DNA from: Symsagittifera roscoffensis
Lineage: Eukaryota > Xenacoelomorpha > Acoela > Convolutidae
Assembly: GCF_963678635.1 (NCBI RefSeq)
Contig: NC_087064.1
Location: 32,402,369-32,466,368, forward strand
Direction: 5' to 3'
Length of the DNA: 64,000 nt
Every line of letters starts with the position of its first letter. Within the stretch, counting starts at the first letter, position 1. Of the stretch, positions 35,980 to 46,733 are shown one piece after another. Below the pieces are notes generated by a model that ran no database searches, was not told the DNA's origin, and saw only the letters and a list, made by a program, of their open reading frames with translations. The position numbers and the translations under genes were made by a program.

Positions 35980-37765
35980 GCCGACAAGTTGGATCCTTTC
36001 ACCGTACCATTTCCCACCCAGCCAACCTCCAAAACCGAATTCCCATCATTCCACTTTTTGCTTTCCCGCCACCTGAATCACCCCACGTTAACACATCATC
36101 CGGCATGGATTCTGACACTAACTCAGACATCACCGTTTTTAATACAATATCCCAATTTAATAACTCAGACATAGAAACCCCAGACGAATTTGCAAACTCC
36201 GAACCCAGCCCACCAGCATTTTCCCAACCCCCTTTCGACCTATTCACTCCCAGTCCACAAATGATTCCCCCTCATCCATTTCTCATATTTCCCAAGTAAC
36301 CCCGACAGACTCCCCCTTTACCAATGATCATTTCAACAACAATTCTCCAGAAAGCACACAAACTTCTCAAGAGCTAGATAACCTAAAAACACTTCAACAA
36401 CAAATACAACATCCTAACACCCTAACTATTCACCAATTATCATCAAATATAACATCATCAAATCCACCAATACCTACACCCTCTTCCGATTATACCCCTT
36501 CTTTAGATCAATCCTCCACATCAACCCATTCATCATCCACAAATAACCGCGCATATAGAACATTTAAAAGAAAATTCCCCAACCATCCGTTCCCCTCCAA
36601 ACCCGGAACAGCCCGCGATTATGTAAACCACCCTGACCACATTAATACCCCAGCCTTTCTCCAAACTTCCTTACCCCTCTTCCCCCAATATACCATTAGT
36701 CATTCCAACCCTCCCACTGAAGAACCTCACTATGTCGATGAGCACGTACTAAATCCTACACTTCACTGGACATCATTTTATTATTTCACAAATCCACTTT
36801 GGATACCACTAAATAACACACTTCACGATATAAAGAAAAGTAAACTAGACAATTTTCGACTCACCACAGCACTAACACCTAGAAAATTCACTCACGTAGG
36901 ATATAAAAAACTACTAACAACTTTCACTGCACCCCGAGCAAATGATTTTTCTATCGAATATTATGATCACAACATCATCCGACCTAACCACGACCAATTT
37001 TTAGACGACGATAAATTCGCTAACCCTCAACTAACAGAAAACTTTTTCATCAAAACACCTTACATCTTTACACTAAGCTCACTAGATAAAAAACAAGACC
37101 ACATTATTTCCGAAGCACTAATCGACATCCAAGCTTATGAATCATTTCACGATAAAATTCAAACGTTTTCAGTAACCTTTCACTTCCTCACTCCAAAAGA
37201 ACGAGTTCTGCACTGTTCACACGACATCAAGTTGCAAACTAAACAAACACACACTTACACGTACTATAGATTTATTCAAAACCATTTTAATTTGCACACA
37301 CCTTCACGACAAACCACCCACCATCGTTTTCAGTTTATTAATTCAAAGTACACTTCACCATTTTTCTTAAATTTCACATACTGTATTAAAGACACTAACT
37401 TTTAAGGCATCCTCAGAAATTATGACCCCATAACCAAAATGTATATTTTTTGTCCATTTACCTAGACCTTTAACGTAGAAAAATCCCGACCCTCTCATTG
37501 TCCAGCATGAATAAATCCAACCTATAGAAATCCCGATTTTAGAATTCATGCACAATACTAAGTACAATCACAAGCTTTTTAACCTCATTCAACACACTAG
37601 TCACCAGTTTTCTGTAGGCACCGAAGAAATAAACACCATAAAAGCTTTCAACTGCTTTAGTCACTGCTCGAAACTAAAAACATCATTCGCGTATTAGCAA
37701 AATTACTAACCACATCAGATTCATTTCACGACATCTTCCCTCATGGTTTCTTCTCCGATACATAG
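35976..37765 (+). pseudogene. Post-env ORF 'X', element A
   Basis: Begins with ATG at 35976, overlapping the env stop as ATGA, and follows the B frame (62256 onward) with a shift near 36270-36300 and a few stops, ending at TAG 37763-37765. Conserved blocks with B include FLDDD, FANPQ, FFIKTPY, HTYTYYRFIQNH and INSKYTSPFFLNFTYCIKDTN. Because B runs off the window, this copy gives the expected length, about 597 codons. Confidence 0.7.
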
Positions 37766-39260
37766 GTAACAATGAATTGTTAATTTATAACTAAAAAATT
37801 CAAAAAAAACTAACCATTTCTTAATCAAGGTTTCTTCATTAGTCTTAAGATCACCATCATCTAGAATCAAGAAAACAGAAAACAGAAATAAAAATAGCAA
37901 ACTATTTTTAGATTATAAGCTTTTCAAATAACAAACCTTTTTCTAAATTTTAAACTTTTCTTACCTAACAGCAATAAATGACGCAGTAAATTTCTTCTCC
38001 ACAGCAGTAAATTCATCTATAAATTCTTTTCCCCAATGTAGTTAATCTAAATACACTGAAAATAATTTAATAATTTCAATCCCCACAATGCAGTAAAATT
38101 AAAAATTTCAGCAGTAAATTTATACAAACGTTAGCAGTACTAACCTTTTCAAGAATCAACCGCACACAAATTCTATCCACACTATATAATAATCCCAACT
38201 AACCAACGCAGCTTACTAAACTCCATGAAACATAAACTAACAGCATGACTAAGAAAAGAAAACAAACAGTACCAAACTGGATTAAACCAGCTTAAAGAAC
38301 CGATAATTTATTCTTTTGAAGACTATTGATAAGTCAAAAAAAGAAATCATAAAACACCAGAAAGTCGAAAGACAAACCCAAGCCAAACAATTTAATTTTG
38401 AGAACAGGCACATATAAAACAACAAAAGGAAAAACCAGAAACAAACACGACCCCATAACAGGACCCCATAAAAAACCAGCATGGAATCATACCCTCACTC
38501 CTGGCCTAACGCACCAGAAGAGGACGAAACCCTGAGCATGCTTAATAGCCGGCCTAATTTACCGTGCTAGAACACACGCTTTGTGACCACACTCCTTATT
38601 TTTGATAAGAGGTACTCAAGTGTGAGTAACTCTTTTAAAATAACTGAACTAAAAATAAAAGCTTTTGCGATTAAAACTAATAGAAAATCATAACTAAAAG
38701 AAAGACTAACTTAACATTTATTTATGTAAAATATATATTGCAGTATAATAGATCATACAAAATCACGAAGACGAGCATCAAACAGCTAAGACGACTTCAT
38801 TACGCACAACCTACAGAATGGCTGAACACAACCGACATGCCGCTCACAACCACAACTCAAAGGATTTAGAGTACGACTTGACCTCGAAGAAAAGGACTTC
38901 ATTGAAACAGACCAATGACCACCTCGTTGTTCAAGTATACGTACAGATCCGAGTTACAGGGCATTCCCTCCAAACTCGAGCTTAACGTCATTCCCAATCC
39001 AGATCGAAACATAGTTCTCCACAACCGATCAAGACCAGACAATCATAGCAAACCATCTTGAAATCAGCTTGATTTCGTTAGCTGTCATAGTCGTTGTCGA
39101 ACGACAACTGACAACGTCATGTCCACGATTCTAGCTTCCTGGAGCTGTCTTCTCCAAGAACGGACAAGAAATGATGCTCGCCAAATACCAATGATCATCA
39201 TCCATCCTTCATTACAGATAGAAGATAAAAGATTCAAAAACTCTGTAAAACCCGGATGGG
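37766..39260. other. 3' region of element A between ORF X and the LTR
   Basis: About 1.5 kb without a long ORF. It has several GCAGTAAA repeats (about 37983-38150) and a small open frame at 38818-38985. The last bases before the LTR (GGATGGG) are only weakly polypurine. Confidence 0.6.
38818..38985 (+). CDS. Small ORF before the 3' LTR (55 codons), doubtful
   Basis: ATG at 38818, MAEHNRHAAHNHNSKDLEYD to ...LQTRA, TAA at 38983-38985. Position between the last gene and the 3' LTR is where complex retroviruses keep accessory genes, but there is no second copy in the window to test it. Confidence 0.2.
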   Translation: MAEHNRHAAHNHNSKDLEYDLTSKKRTSLKQTNDHLVVQVYVQIRVTGHSLQTRA

Positions 39261-39637
39261 TGTAACATGATCCAAACTGTATAGTATTATTGGTTAAAAA
39301 TTAGATATTTTATCCCTAAAAAATATTGAAGACTAACCAATCATACTCCATCAAACTAACAACCAACTTATTTGTAAGAGCTGAAACTACTTGTAGTTTC
39401 AGCACCAGAGCATTTTGAATTTAACTTACAGCTTAGTTGCCTTTTCCAAGAGACCAACTCGTAACAAACCAGTATACTTTAGATCTATTGAGACTAAGAG
39501 ATATAAGATAAGATTAAGATCGGTATTAGACTAAGAAGTTGCACGAATCTATCCGGCCGAAAATAAGATAGCGTGACGAGCAGACGGTGTACCTTATCTG
39601 AAATTTTTCTATCAGTTACACCATCATTCCCAACTCA
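39261..39637 (+). repeat. Element A 3' LTR
   Basis: 377 bp like the 5' LTR, TG at 39261, CA at 39636-39637, then ATAT. About 22 differences to the 5' LTR by eye, clustered in the last 40 bases and in the first 80. Confidence 0.95.
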
Positions 39638-40393
39638 ATATTTCCCTTTCTGAAACACCACGTAGAGAAGATCGTTTTAAATAACGGAGAAATAAACTCA
39701 TGAAGTGAGCAGGGACGAAGCGACGATGACGATTATTCAGATCTTAGCGTCAGAAAAATTTAGGACCAAAACTGGCTCGAAGTGAAGAAAATATTCTAAA
39801 TTGGCTTGGATAGGAATATGGCGATGAAAAAGAAAATACCAGTCGACTCTATTTGCCTTGTAATTGTCCAAAAGTTGTCCACGAGCTCAAACTCAAGTTG
39901 TCCACGAGCAGAAACTCAGGATCCTACTAGTGAAAAAAACTGATCAAAGATTTATATTGCGGTTTCACACATGATGCAATAACCATCTTTGAGATGATAT
40001 TAATAAGACCGCAATTGAACAAATGGATCTGCGAAAAAAAAAACTTTTTTTATCAATGAAACCCATGAAATTGATAATTTGTCAAAACTGGGTACAGAAG
40101 TTAACATAATAAATGCCCACAACCAATTAATTCTATCAGGCAACAACCTAATGGGAGTTACTAGTCATCGATGTTAACCTCTTTTACGGCAAACATTCAG
40201 GAAAAATTTCGAAATAACTTCACAGGCATCGAAAAGTATCAAAAAACGGAAAACTACGCAATTTCATTCTCCTTTTGAACCTACACAAGCCAGAGGCAAA
40301 CGAGTCCCACTACAATTTTAAACATTGAACGGAAGGTCACAAATTTGTAAGAAAATGTTTCAAAAAGACTGTTTTGTAAGTCCAATAATCATT

Positions 40394-40427
40394 AAAAGAA
40401 AGAAAGAAAGAAAGAAAGAAAGAAAAA

Positions 40428-40463
<36 letters not shown>
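40394..40463. repeat. (AAAG)n microsatellite
   Basis: About 17 nearly perfect tetranucleotide units. It forces an artificial Lys/Glu/Arg repeat reading frame. Confidence 0.95.
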
Positions 40464-41247
40464 CGTGCATTAAGTTGGTTTTTGATTCGAAATTTTTTAA
40501 AAACCATTATTTCAAAACAAAAACCAGTTGCACGTATGTCAGCTAAAATTGTGCGACGAAGCCAGTAAAAAACACAGTTTCAGCATGTTAGGTGATGAGG
40601 TGATGATACCGCGGGTATACCGCGAGCATATCGATCTAGACTGAAAGAAGTGCAAATCACACTTCTTTCAACAAATTGACATTCAACAAAAAGTGCAAAT
40701 CACACCATTTTACTCTCAGTCATCACTTTCTTAAACATTCACTGCGTTTTACAAGGATTCAATCGAAAAATAAGAGTCGACCATGTGCTTGGTTTTAATC
40801 CATTCAGCTAGAAAAGGTGAAGAAACCTGATTGCCATTGATTATATTTAGCAAGTCTATCTTCTCGACAAGAAAAGCTCAGAATTGGGGACTTCGTGACG
40901 GCAGCGAGAGGGAATACCCAGACCTCCGACAAGTACGACCTCTGGTCTCACGGCAACAGCACGCCGACCCCCCCCCCCCCTCCCCCTCATTAGAGCCACA
41001 GTTTTCTACTTCGAGTCCAGGAAAGAAACTAACATCAGGATAATAGAAAAAAGTCAATAGTAAAAATGGGGTCCTTGAATACAAAGTCATATACTTATAA
41101 TAATTAATAAGTGTAGTTCCTGCGAATCGCAGAGGAGCTATCAGTAGGCCTTAATAGTCCTGTCGAATATAGTCCATTTGTATTATCTCCCCACATTCCA
41201 GACAGTGTTATTTTTGCTGAGCGAAGCTGTTATTTGCGACTCAAGGC

Positions 41248-41450
41248 CGTTTTTTTTGCGTCTAGAACTTTTACGTGGTACCACTATTGCAGCCAAATTT
41301 GGTCAGGTTGTGGTAGACTTGAAGCTGGAGGTCAAGTGAGATCTTGTCCTCACACACTATCATTGCCATGGCATGGGATCGAATACACGATCTTACGATT
41401 TCAAAGCGAACGCCTTACCACTGTTCTAAGTGCCTCACTTCTCCGAACAA
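41248..41450 (-). mobile_element. tRNA-derived SINE
   Basis: Read on the minus strand: a Pol III A-box-like segment (complement of 41411-41429, TTAGAACAGTGGTAAGGCG), then CGCTTTGAAATCG resembling a tRNA-Ser anticodon arm, then a B-box-like TATTCGATCCC (complement of 41375-41385), an unrelated body and an A-run at about 41248. The acceptor stem does not close, so this is a retroposon head, not a tRNA gene. Confidence 0.6.
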
Positions 41451-41489
41451 ACAGATAATGAGAAAATAGTCTCTCGTAGCCTCTTGTAC

Positions 41490-42124
41490 CGTAGTCAGCG
41501 TTTTTTCTTCTCCAATTTTGTCAGTCTCTTCCAACATTCCTTTTGATCTGGAAACATAGGATGACATTATTGAGAATTTTTTTGAAGGCGTAGCAGATAA
41601 CAAGCGGTTGATTATCCGGGAACACAATCGGTCCAAGAACCTAGTCCAGGCAAGGTTTTTACAGGAATTGATCAGCAGTAAGCTTCAGAAGTAATAGTTC
41701 AAGACAGCCTACCGGTCATTTGCAGACGAAGCTTAAACTGGATACATTAATACTTAAATTGATACATTGGACACTATGTGAAAAACTCTGCAGAGGAAAA
41801 CGAAGCCTAATCGAGAGCCTAACTAGGATCTCATCTTCCCTCCATCAATCAGACTTTTTATCCGTCCATTTTTTGTTCCAGTTGCCTATTCTGGTGAACT
41901 CTGTTCGCTGAAACGACCATTAATTGGTCTCCAGGCACAACTATTTCTCCAGGGATGGTGCCTACGGAAATAATTCTTCTACAGTCAAACGTTCCAAAAC
42001 ACAAAAAAGCGTTTTTATTACCCTATCAAAAAACAAAGATAGCGAAACAACAGCAGAATTTTTTCCACGAAAAAAAACAGAATTATTGAAAAATCTTCAC
42101 GAATTTTATAAAAATTTTAAGTGA
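41490..42124 (+). pseudogene. Gene V distal exons with its 3' end
   Basis: Resumes the gene V repeat at CCGTAGTCAGCG. After TTTGTCAG (41522) it encodes IPFDLET, a TAG, then DDIIENFFEGVADNKRLIIREH...LISSKLQK-stop, followed by LKLDTLILKLIHWTLCEKLC and SLIESLTRISSSLHQ, and a last open stretch (41924-42124) with KTELLKNLHEFYKNFK-stop. Past 41825 it diverges from repeat unit 1, where unit 2 begins, so this copy holds the true downstream end. Element A and its flank separate it from 25463. Confidence 0.4.
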
Positions 42125-43470
42125 AACTGAGCTGCTGGTGCCTGACAACAATTTTTTCTTCACATTTTACAATGTTCGATTTATGGCGCACCACTCTAAC
42201 CTTACTTAATTTTTTCATCAACTTTTCTTAAAAACAATTGTACCTACGCAGTAAGAAAATTTTGTATGTAGTTGTATGTTAACTTCCCGTACCTAACAGG
42301 GGCTGTTTTTCTAGAAGAAAATTTTATATAGAATATCTAGCCTAGTTTTCTCGTATTTTCTGTGCAGAATTGATTTTTTTTCTAGTTTAGAAATAAACAG
42401 TTTCTGGAAAGAAATAACCAGGAATCAGTTTACTGCTCAGCCGCAACGAGATAAACATGCTCCGAGTTTATATAATAACAGAGTAAACACAATAACAGTA
42501 GCAATACAATGCAAATTAACACTTGCTATAAAAAGTGTTAATTTGGTATAACTATCACTCTTCGTCAAGTGCTGTAGTATAGTGGTTAGCACAAACGCCT
42601 AGCAAAAGCCTAGATTTAGCTAATTTCTGATCAGAAATAAGATGAGAATTATAAATATTCAGAAAAATCCTTGCTCTATTTAAATATTTCAGAAAGGATT
42701 TCTGACCAGAAATTAGAACAGATATAAAGTATTTCATGCCAGAAATAAAGAAAATTTCTCGGTACGGGTTGTTGATCACTCAACCTGTATTTGCAAAATA
42801 CTCTTTTGTGCATACCCTTAGTTCTATATATACATTCATATTGTACAAGCCCATTGTACATTCCCTTTTCGCTTATGGTGCAGTTTTGTGATATGTTTGT
42901 TCCAATTTTTGATGGAGAAATAAGTGGGTCAAGTATCTAGATATAGTACGTATTTAAAAAGTTTTCTAAATGGGTTAAGTTGTGAATGGTCTTAAGTTTT
43001 TTCACCTTCGTGATTTTCGGTTTTGATTAGATACCTATCCGTGTAAATCTGACTTTCGTCTTTTTGTCCAATTGATCATTGTTTGAGTAAGTTGACTAAC
43101 TGTTTGAAACAATGTCGAGAAAGAAAAACAATTAAAAAACAGTTTGGTTGTAAATAAAACTTTTTCGCTGGTCTGCACAACTAGTCGCATTTTTGTCTTT
43201 AATGATCTGACTTTCAAAAAACGTGGCGGACTGACCTTTTTCTTTAGACAGTTTTCGAATATTTGCATAATATTTTTTGAGGGATGCTTTATATCTTCTC
43301 AACTCAACGTTTTTGATGCTGTATGCTCTAAACAAAATACATTTTTTGAGATCATTTTGGTTAGGTTGTGGGGCATTGAAATTAGCTATTTTACAAACAT
43401 AGGACAATTATTTGAGACTAGTATCGAGCAAAAAAACGGCCCAATTAAAACTCCAAGTTAATTAGGGTCA
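42125..43470. other. No gene seen; tRNA-like A-box fragment at 42565-42620
   Basis: GTAGTATAGTGGTTAGCAC resembles the 5' half of a tRNA (D-arm/A box) but no B box follows, so at most a SINE relic. The rest is AT-rich with short unsupported frames. Confidence 0.4.
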
Positions 43471-43619
43471 AGCGGTTTAAGACGCTATCAGACGCAAACT
43501 GTACTGTTTTGTGCAGTTCATTGCATTGCCCTACAGAGCTCTACAGAAGTTTTTTAATTAAAAAAATCTTAGAAGCAAATTCAAAATTTAAGATTGGAAC
43601 AAAAAACTGATAAGCATAC

Positions 43620-44020
43620 AAGAAAGGGGTGCGTATACAAAACAGTCCCATACAGAACAGTCCAATACAAAATAACAGTCCAAATAATCATGTAATGAAG
43701 TGAAAAACAGTCCATTACAAAACAGTCCGGTGTAAGGACGCTGGTGGGCGCGCTACGCGCGCGTCGGGGCGATAACCGGCTCTAAAATTCGTATTAAGTC
43801 CTACTCTGTTGGCAAGCTTGCAACACGTTGGCGCGAATGCGGTGGTCACTATTTTTTTCTTTATGTTTGTTGAACAAAAGACAACTCTCAGCCTACCTGC
43901 TTGTTAAAACAAATATTACTTGGGACTGTTTTTCGGAGTTTTTTGTATCGGACTGTTTCACCGTTCATTTTCATACTTTTCTGGACTGTTTTGTATTGGA
44001 CTGTTTTGTACGGGATGGCT
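43620..44020. mobile_element. MITE-like element with CAGTCC subterminal repeats
   Basis: The left part (43635-43735) contains about five AACAGTCC motifs and the right part (43920-44015) about four GGACTGTT motifs, i.e. the same word inverted. The middle has a GC-rich dyad GCGCGCTACGCGCGC near 43748. No coding capacity. Confidence 0.45.
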
Positions 44021-45270
44021 TTGTTCAGACACGAAAAAAGGCCTTCGTAACACTCAAGGTTTTGTCAATATAAAAACAGCCTTAATTGAAAAATTTGGAC
44101 TGCTTAAGATATACCAAGTTTAGTTAAACAAGGATGCCGGTTACTGTGCAAACAGCACAGAATGTTCCAACCATAGTCATAAAAACTACTTGTAAAAGTT
44201 TTTTCTGTCAAAATTAGTGTCGATTTTTCTGTGTGGTATGATAAAAAGAACAAATAAAAACTAGGCAAATTTGACAGTCATAGTCATGTAAACTAGTAGG
44301 AAAATAGTTTTTGAAGAAACATGACTAGAAAAACGGAAAAAACATTGTTAAAAAAAAGAATTTTCTTGAATTCTGGAAACTTTTTGTTCAAGTGTTTGCA
44401 GAAATTTTTTGAAATTATTATTCCCAAAACATTGCTGAAAAAACCAAAACAAAAAATGTATTTTCACGGCTCAAATTATGATTCAGTAAGCTATTGTAAG
44501 CCTGCACGCTATCCTTACTAGCTCAAAATTAGACCAAGAACTAAATTTTTCACCGGTTTTTCTCGACACTCAAAATTTCTTTATGTTTTTCGAGCTGAAA
44601 GAGCTATGATATATAATTTACCCAATCCGATGATTAATTGTTGTACTTGGTTTTGCGTGGAAAAAAATAAAACATTTCCGAATAGAAACTTTTTTCTACT
44701 TTTTTCAAATGATCAGAAAAAAAATAAGCAATAAGAACAAATAAACAATTGACCAAGTGACGTTTCAAATAATTTTTTGAATGCGGGACTATTCGACAAG
44801 CTTGGATAAATTGAGCTAGCGCTTTATTCATCTTAGATCAACTCTTAGAAATGCGCGTGAACTGATAGTTTTCAACTCTTCAAAGTTTTATCAAAAGTTT
44901 TTGCAGGTGAATTTTTTTTAAGTTAACTCCAAGATTTGGTTTTTGAATTGGGGGGTCTAAATATATTTCGTTTAAAACTATAATTTTTATCGCTAAAACC
45001 GGTCTTCATAAAAAAACGCCTCAGGTTTATATTTTTTGTTGCTTCCTTTGAAAGGTAAAATCCATACTAAGGGACGCTAGGTATAGCTGGTCGCTGCCCA
45101 AATAGCACAGAAATTTCCGACCACATTCATATAACAACTTTTTAAACAACATATTGATTTTTCCATGAATTGTGATGATAGAAATAAAGAAAACGTAGAG
45201 CGATACTATATATAAAATAATCGAGGATAAGAAAGTTACAAAACAAGGCAAGTCGTTACAAAAGAAGCGC
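44021..45270. other. No gene seen
   Basis: AT-rich sequence without repeats of other window parts and without convincing exons. Confidence 0.45.
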
Positions 45271-45349
45271 ATAATGAAGCTTCAAAGCAATTTTCAAAAA
45301 AAAACAATATTTTTCAAGTTATATTTTTCACAGCAAACTATATTTTTCT

Positions 45350-45535
45350 ACTATTATAGCCACTGGTACTGCCTGGACTCCTACAGGACTCTGAGACCAG
45401 ACGAGGGTGGATCAAACAAATCCGCCTTGATATCTTCGGGAACTGGTCTGGATCGGGAGGCTTGTGTTGCCTGGTTTCGTATCCTCATTCGACAGAACTG
45501 GATCAAAATCAATATGATCAACTTTTGGAACTACA
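45350..45535 (+). other. Possible exon, unrecognised
   Basis: Higher GC than its surroundings, open frame with WYCLDSYRTLRPDEGG and CVAWFRILIRQNW, ending at a donor-like CAG|TAAGT/GTAAGT region near 45535. No second copy and no family recognised. Confidence 0.2.
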
Positions 45536-45619
45536 GTAAGTTGCTCTTATTTGTTTAGCCCTGAATTAAATTTTCAACCCTTTTTCAAATTTTTATTATA
45601 TCAAGTTGATATCTTTTAT

Positions 45620-45997
45620 CTCAACTTAGTTGTATAAAACGTGATACATCGCAATACAAATTTGCAAAGCTTTTGATGCTGTAAACCACAATCTTTTGTT
45701 TAAAAAAAAACATTACTCTTAAGCGCTACGACTACCAGTGTATCAAATAATACAATCTTGTTTGTCAAGTAGAACTCAAAATAATTTAAATACTCAGATA
45801 AACCCAGTTGCTTAAACTTAGTGTACCCCAAAGATCTATGTTAGGTCCTCTTTTATTCATGGTCTTCAATTATTATAATGTTTGTAATAAAGACCAGTCA
45901 AAATTAGTTTGTACGCTGATGATACTGCAGTACAGACTATAGTACAGAAAAAGACAATACAAAAAAATCATCAAAAAACTCTGAATGATGTCACTAT
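45620..45997 (+). pseudogene. Non-LTR reverse transcriptase fragment
   Basis: Degenerate RT pieces in order: AFDAVNHN, then a YADDTAV catalytic motif near 45915, with many stops between. It is a different element from the one at 4508. Element B is inserted into it at 45998. Confidence 0.6.
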
Positions 45998-46407
45998 TGG
46001 AACCTGATCTAAACTATATTTTATGATTGGATAAATTAGATATTTTACCACTGTAAAGTATTTAATATTAACCAATCATGATCCATCTAACTAACAACCC
46101 ACTTATTTGTAAGTGCTGAAATTACTTGTAATTTCAGCACCAGAGAGATTTGAATTTAACTTAGAAATTAGTTGACTCTCCAAGAAGACTTCAGCAGCCG
46201 CAATAAACCAGTATACCCTAGATCTATTGAGCCTAGCAGAGACTAGTTAAACACCCTGAGACTAGATAGTATACGAGTAAGATTAGGATCGGTATTAGAC
46301 TAAGAAGTTGCACGAATCTATCCGGCCGAAAATAAGATAGCGTGACGAGCAGACGGTGTACCCTATCCGAAATTACTCTATGAGTTAACCACTTCGGTCC
46401 TAACTCA
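45998..46407 (+). repeat. Element B 5' LTR (410 bp)
   Basis: Starts TGGAAC like the A 5' LTR and ends CA two bases before the TGG primer-binding site. Clearly homologous to the A LTRs but diverged and 33 bp longer, mainly around 46180-46270. Confidence 0.9.
46113..46140. other. LTR palindrome, element B
   Basis: Arms GTGCTGAAATTAC and GTAATTTCAGCAC with a TT loop. Relative to element A both partners of one pair changed (C-G to T-A), keeping a perfect 13 bp stem. Confidence 0.85.
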
Positions 46408-46409
46408 TC

Positions 46410-46429
46410 TGGTGCGACCATAAGTCTCG
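46410..46429 (+). promoter_or_regulatory. Primer-binding site, element B
   Basis: TGGTGCGACCATAAGTCTCG, identical to the site at 26023 and complementary to a tRNA 3' end with CCA. Confidence 0.75.
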
Positions 46430-46499
46430 AACAAGACCTTAATAGCTTAGAATTAACCAAAAATAGATTAGAAATTAGACAAAACATTTTTTAAAAAAA

Positions 46500-46733
46500 A
46501 TGTTATACGACGATAATTTAATCGAAATGTCTCTACGACTCAATAGATCAAAGCCAATATTCCGAACGATAAGAGAACTACCCGGAATTGCAAGAAGACC
46601 TCGAACCAGAGACGACATACGACAAAGTAGAAACTTACCAGATAGTTATATGATAGTACGGCAAAAGCCAACACAAACTTTTGTATTTAGAATACTACTA
46701 GCAATGAATTTAGATTTTCATTTGCAAACATAA
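46500..46733 (+). CDS. Leader ORF 'a' of element B (77 codons)
   Basis: Same length as, and about 82% identical to, the ORF at 26118. Basic, with SLRLNRSKP and ARRPRTRDD in the first half and a highly conserved second half. It sits about 90 bases past the primer-binding site, upstream of the hairpin leader. Conservation across two diverged copies suggests a real product or a constrained leader; function unknown. Confidence 0.65.
   Translation: MLYDDNLIEMSLRLNRSKPIFRTIRELPGIARRPRTRDDIRQSRNLPDSYMIVRQKPTQTFVFRILLAMNLDFHLQT

Larger units (their letters stand above)
25644..39637 (+). mobile_element. Element A: degenerate env-bearing Ty3/gypsy-type LTR retrotransposon
   Basis: Bounded by two 377 bp LTRs (25644-26020 and 39261-39637), each starting TG and ending CA, and flanked by the 4 bp direct repeat ATAT (25640-25643 and 39638-39641). 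I count roughly 22 differences between the LTRs, so it is not a recent insertion. Compared with element B it lacks the basic ORF (about 2 kb) and the whole protease-RT-RNase H part (about 4 kb). Remaining order: leader ORF, gag remnant, integrase remnant, small ORFs, Pro-rich ORF, env remnant, post-env ORF, ~1.5 kb 3' region. It lies between the two halves of gene V repeat unit 2. Confidence 0.95.
39642..41489. other. Inserted flank right of element A, no gene seen
   Basis: Present between the halves of gene V unit 2 but absent from unit 1. Holds the AAAG microsatellite, a C-rich run near 40971-40986 and a SINE, otherwise no convincing exon. Confidence 0.5.

Noticed and set aside
40325-40546. 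Lys/Glu/Arg-repeat protein
   Set aside because: Translation of an AAAG microsatellite.
41365-41445. Functional tRNA-Ser gene on the minus strand
   Set aside because: A and B boxes are present but the acceptor stem does not pair and an A-tailed body follows; it is a SINE head.
43740-43770. Helitron 3' hairpin
   Set aside because: GC-rich dyad is present but no CTRR end follows, and it lies in the middle of an inverted CAGTCC structure.
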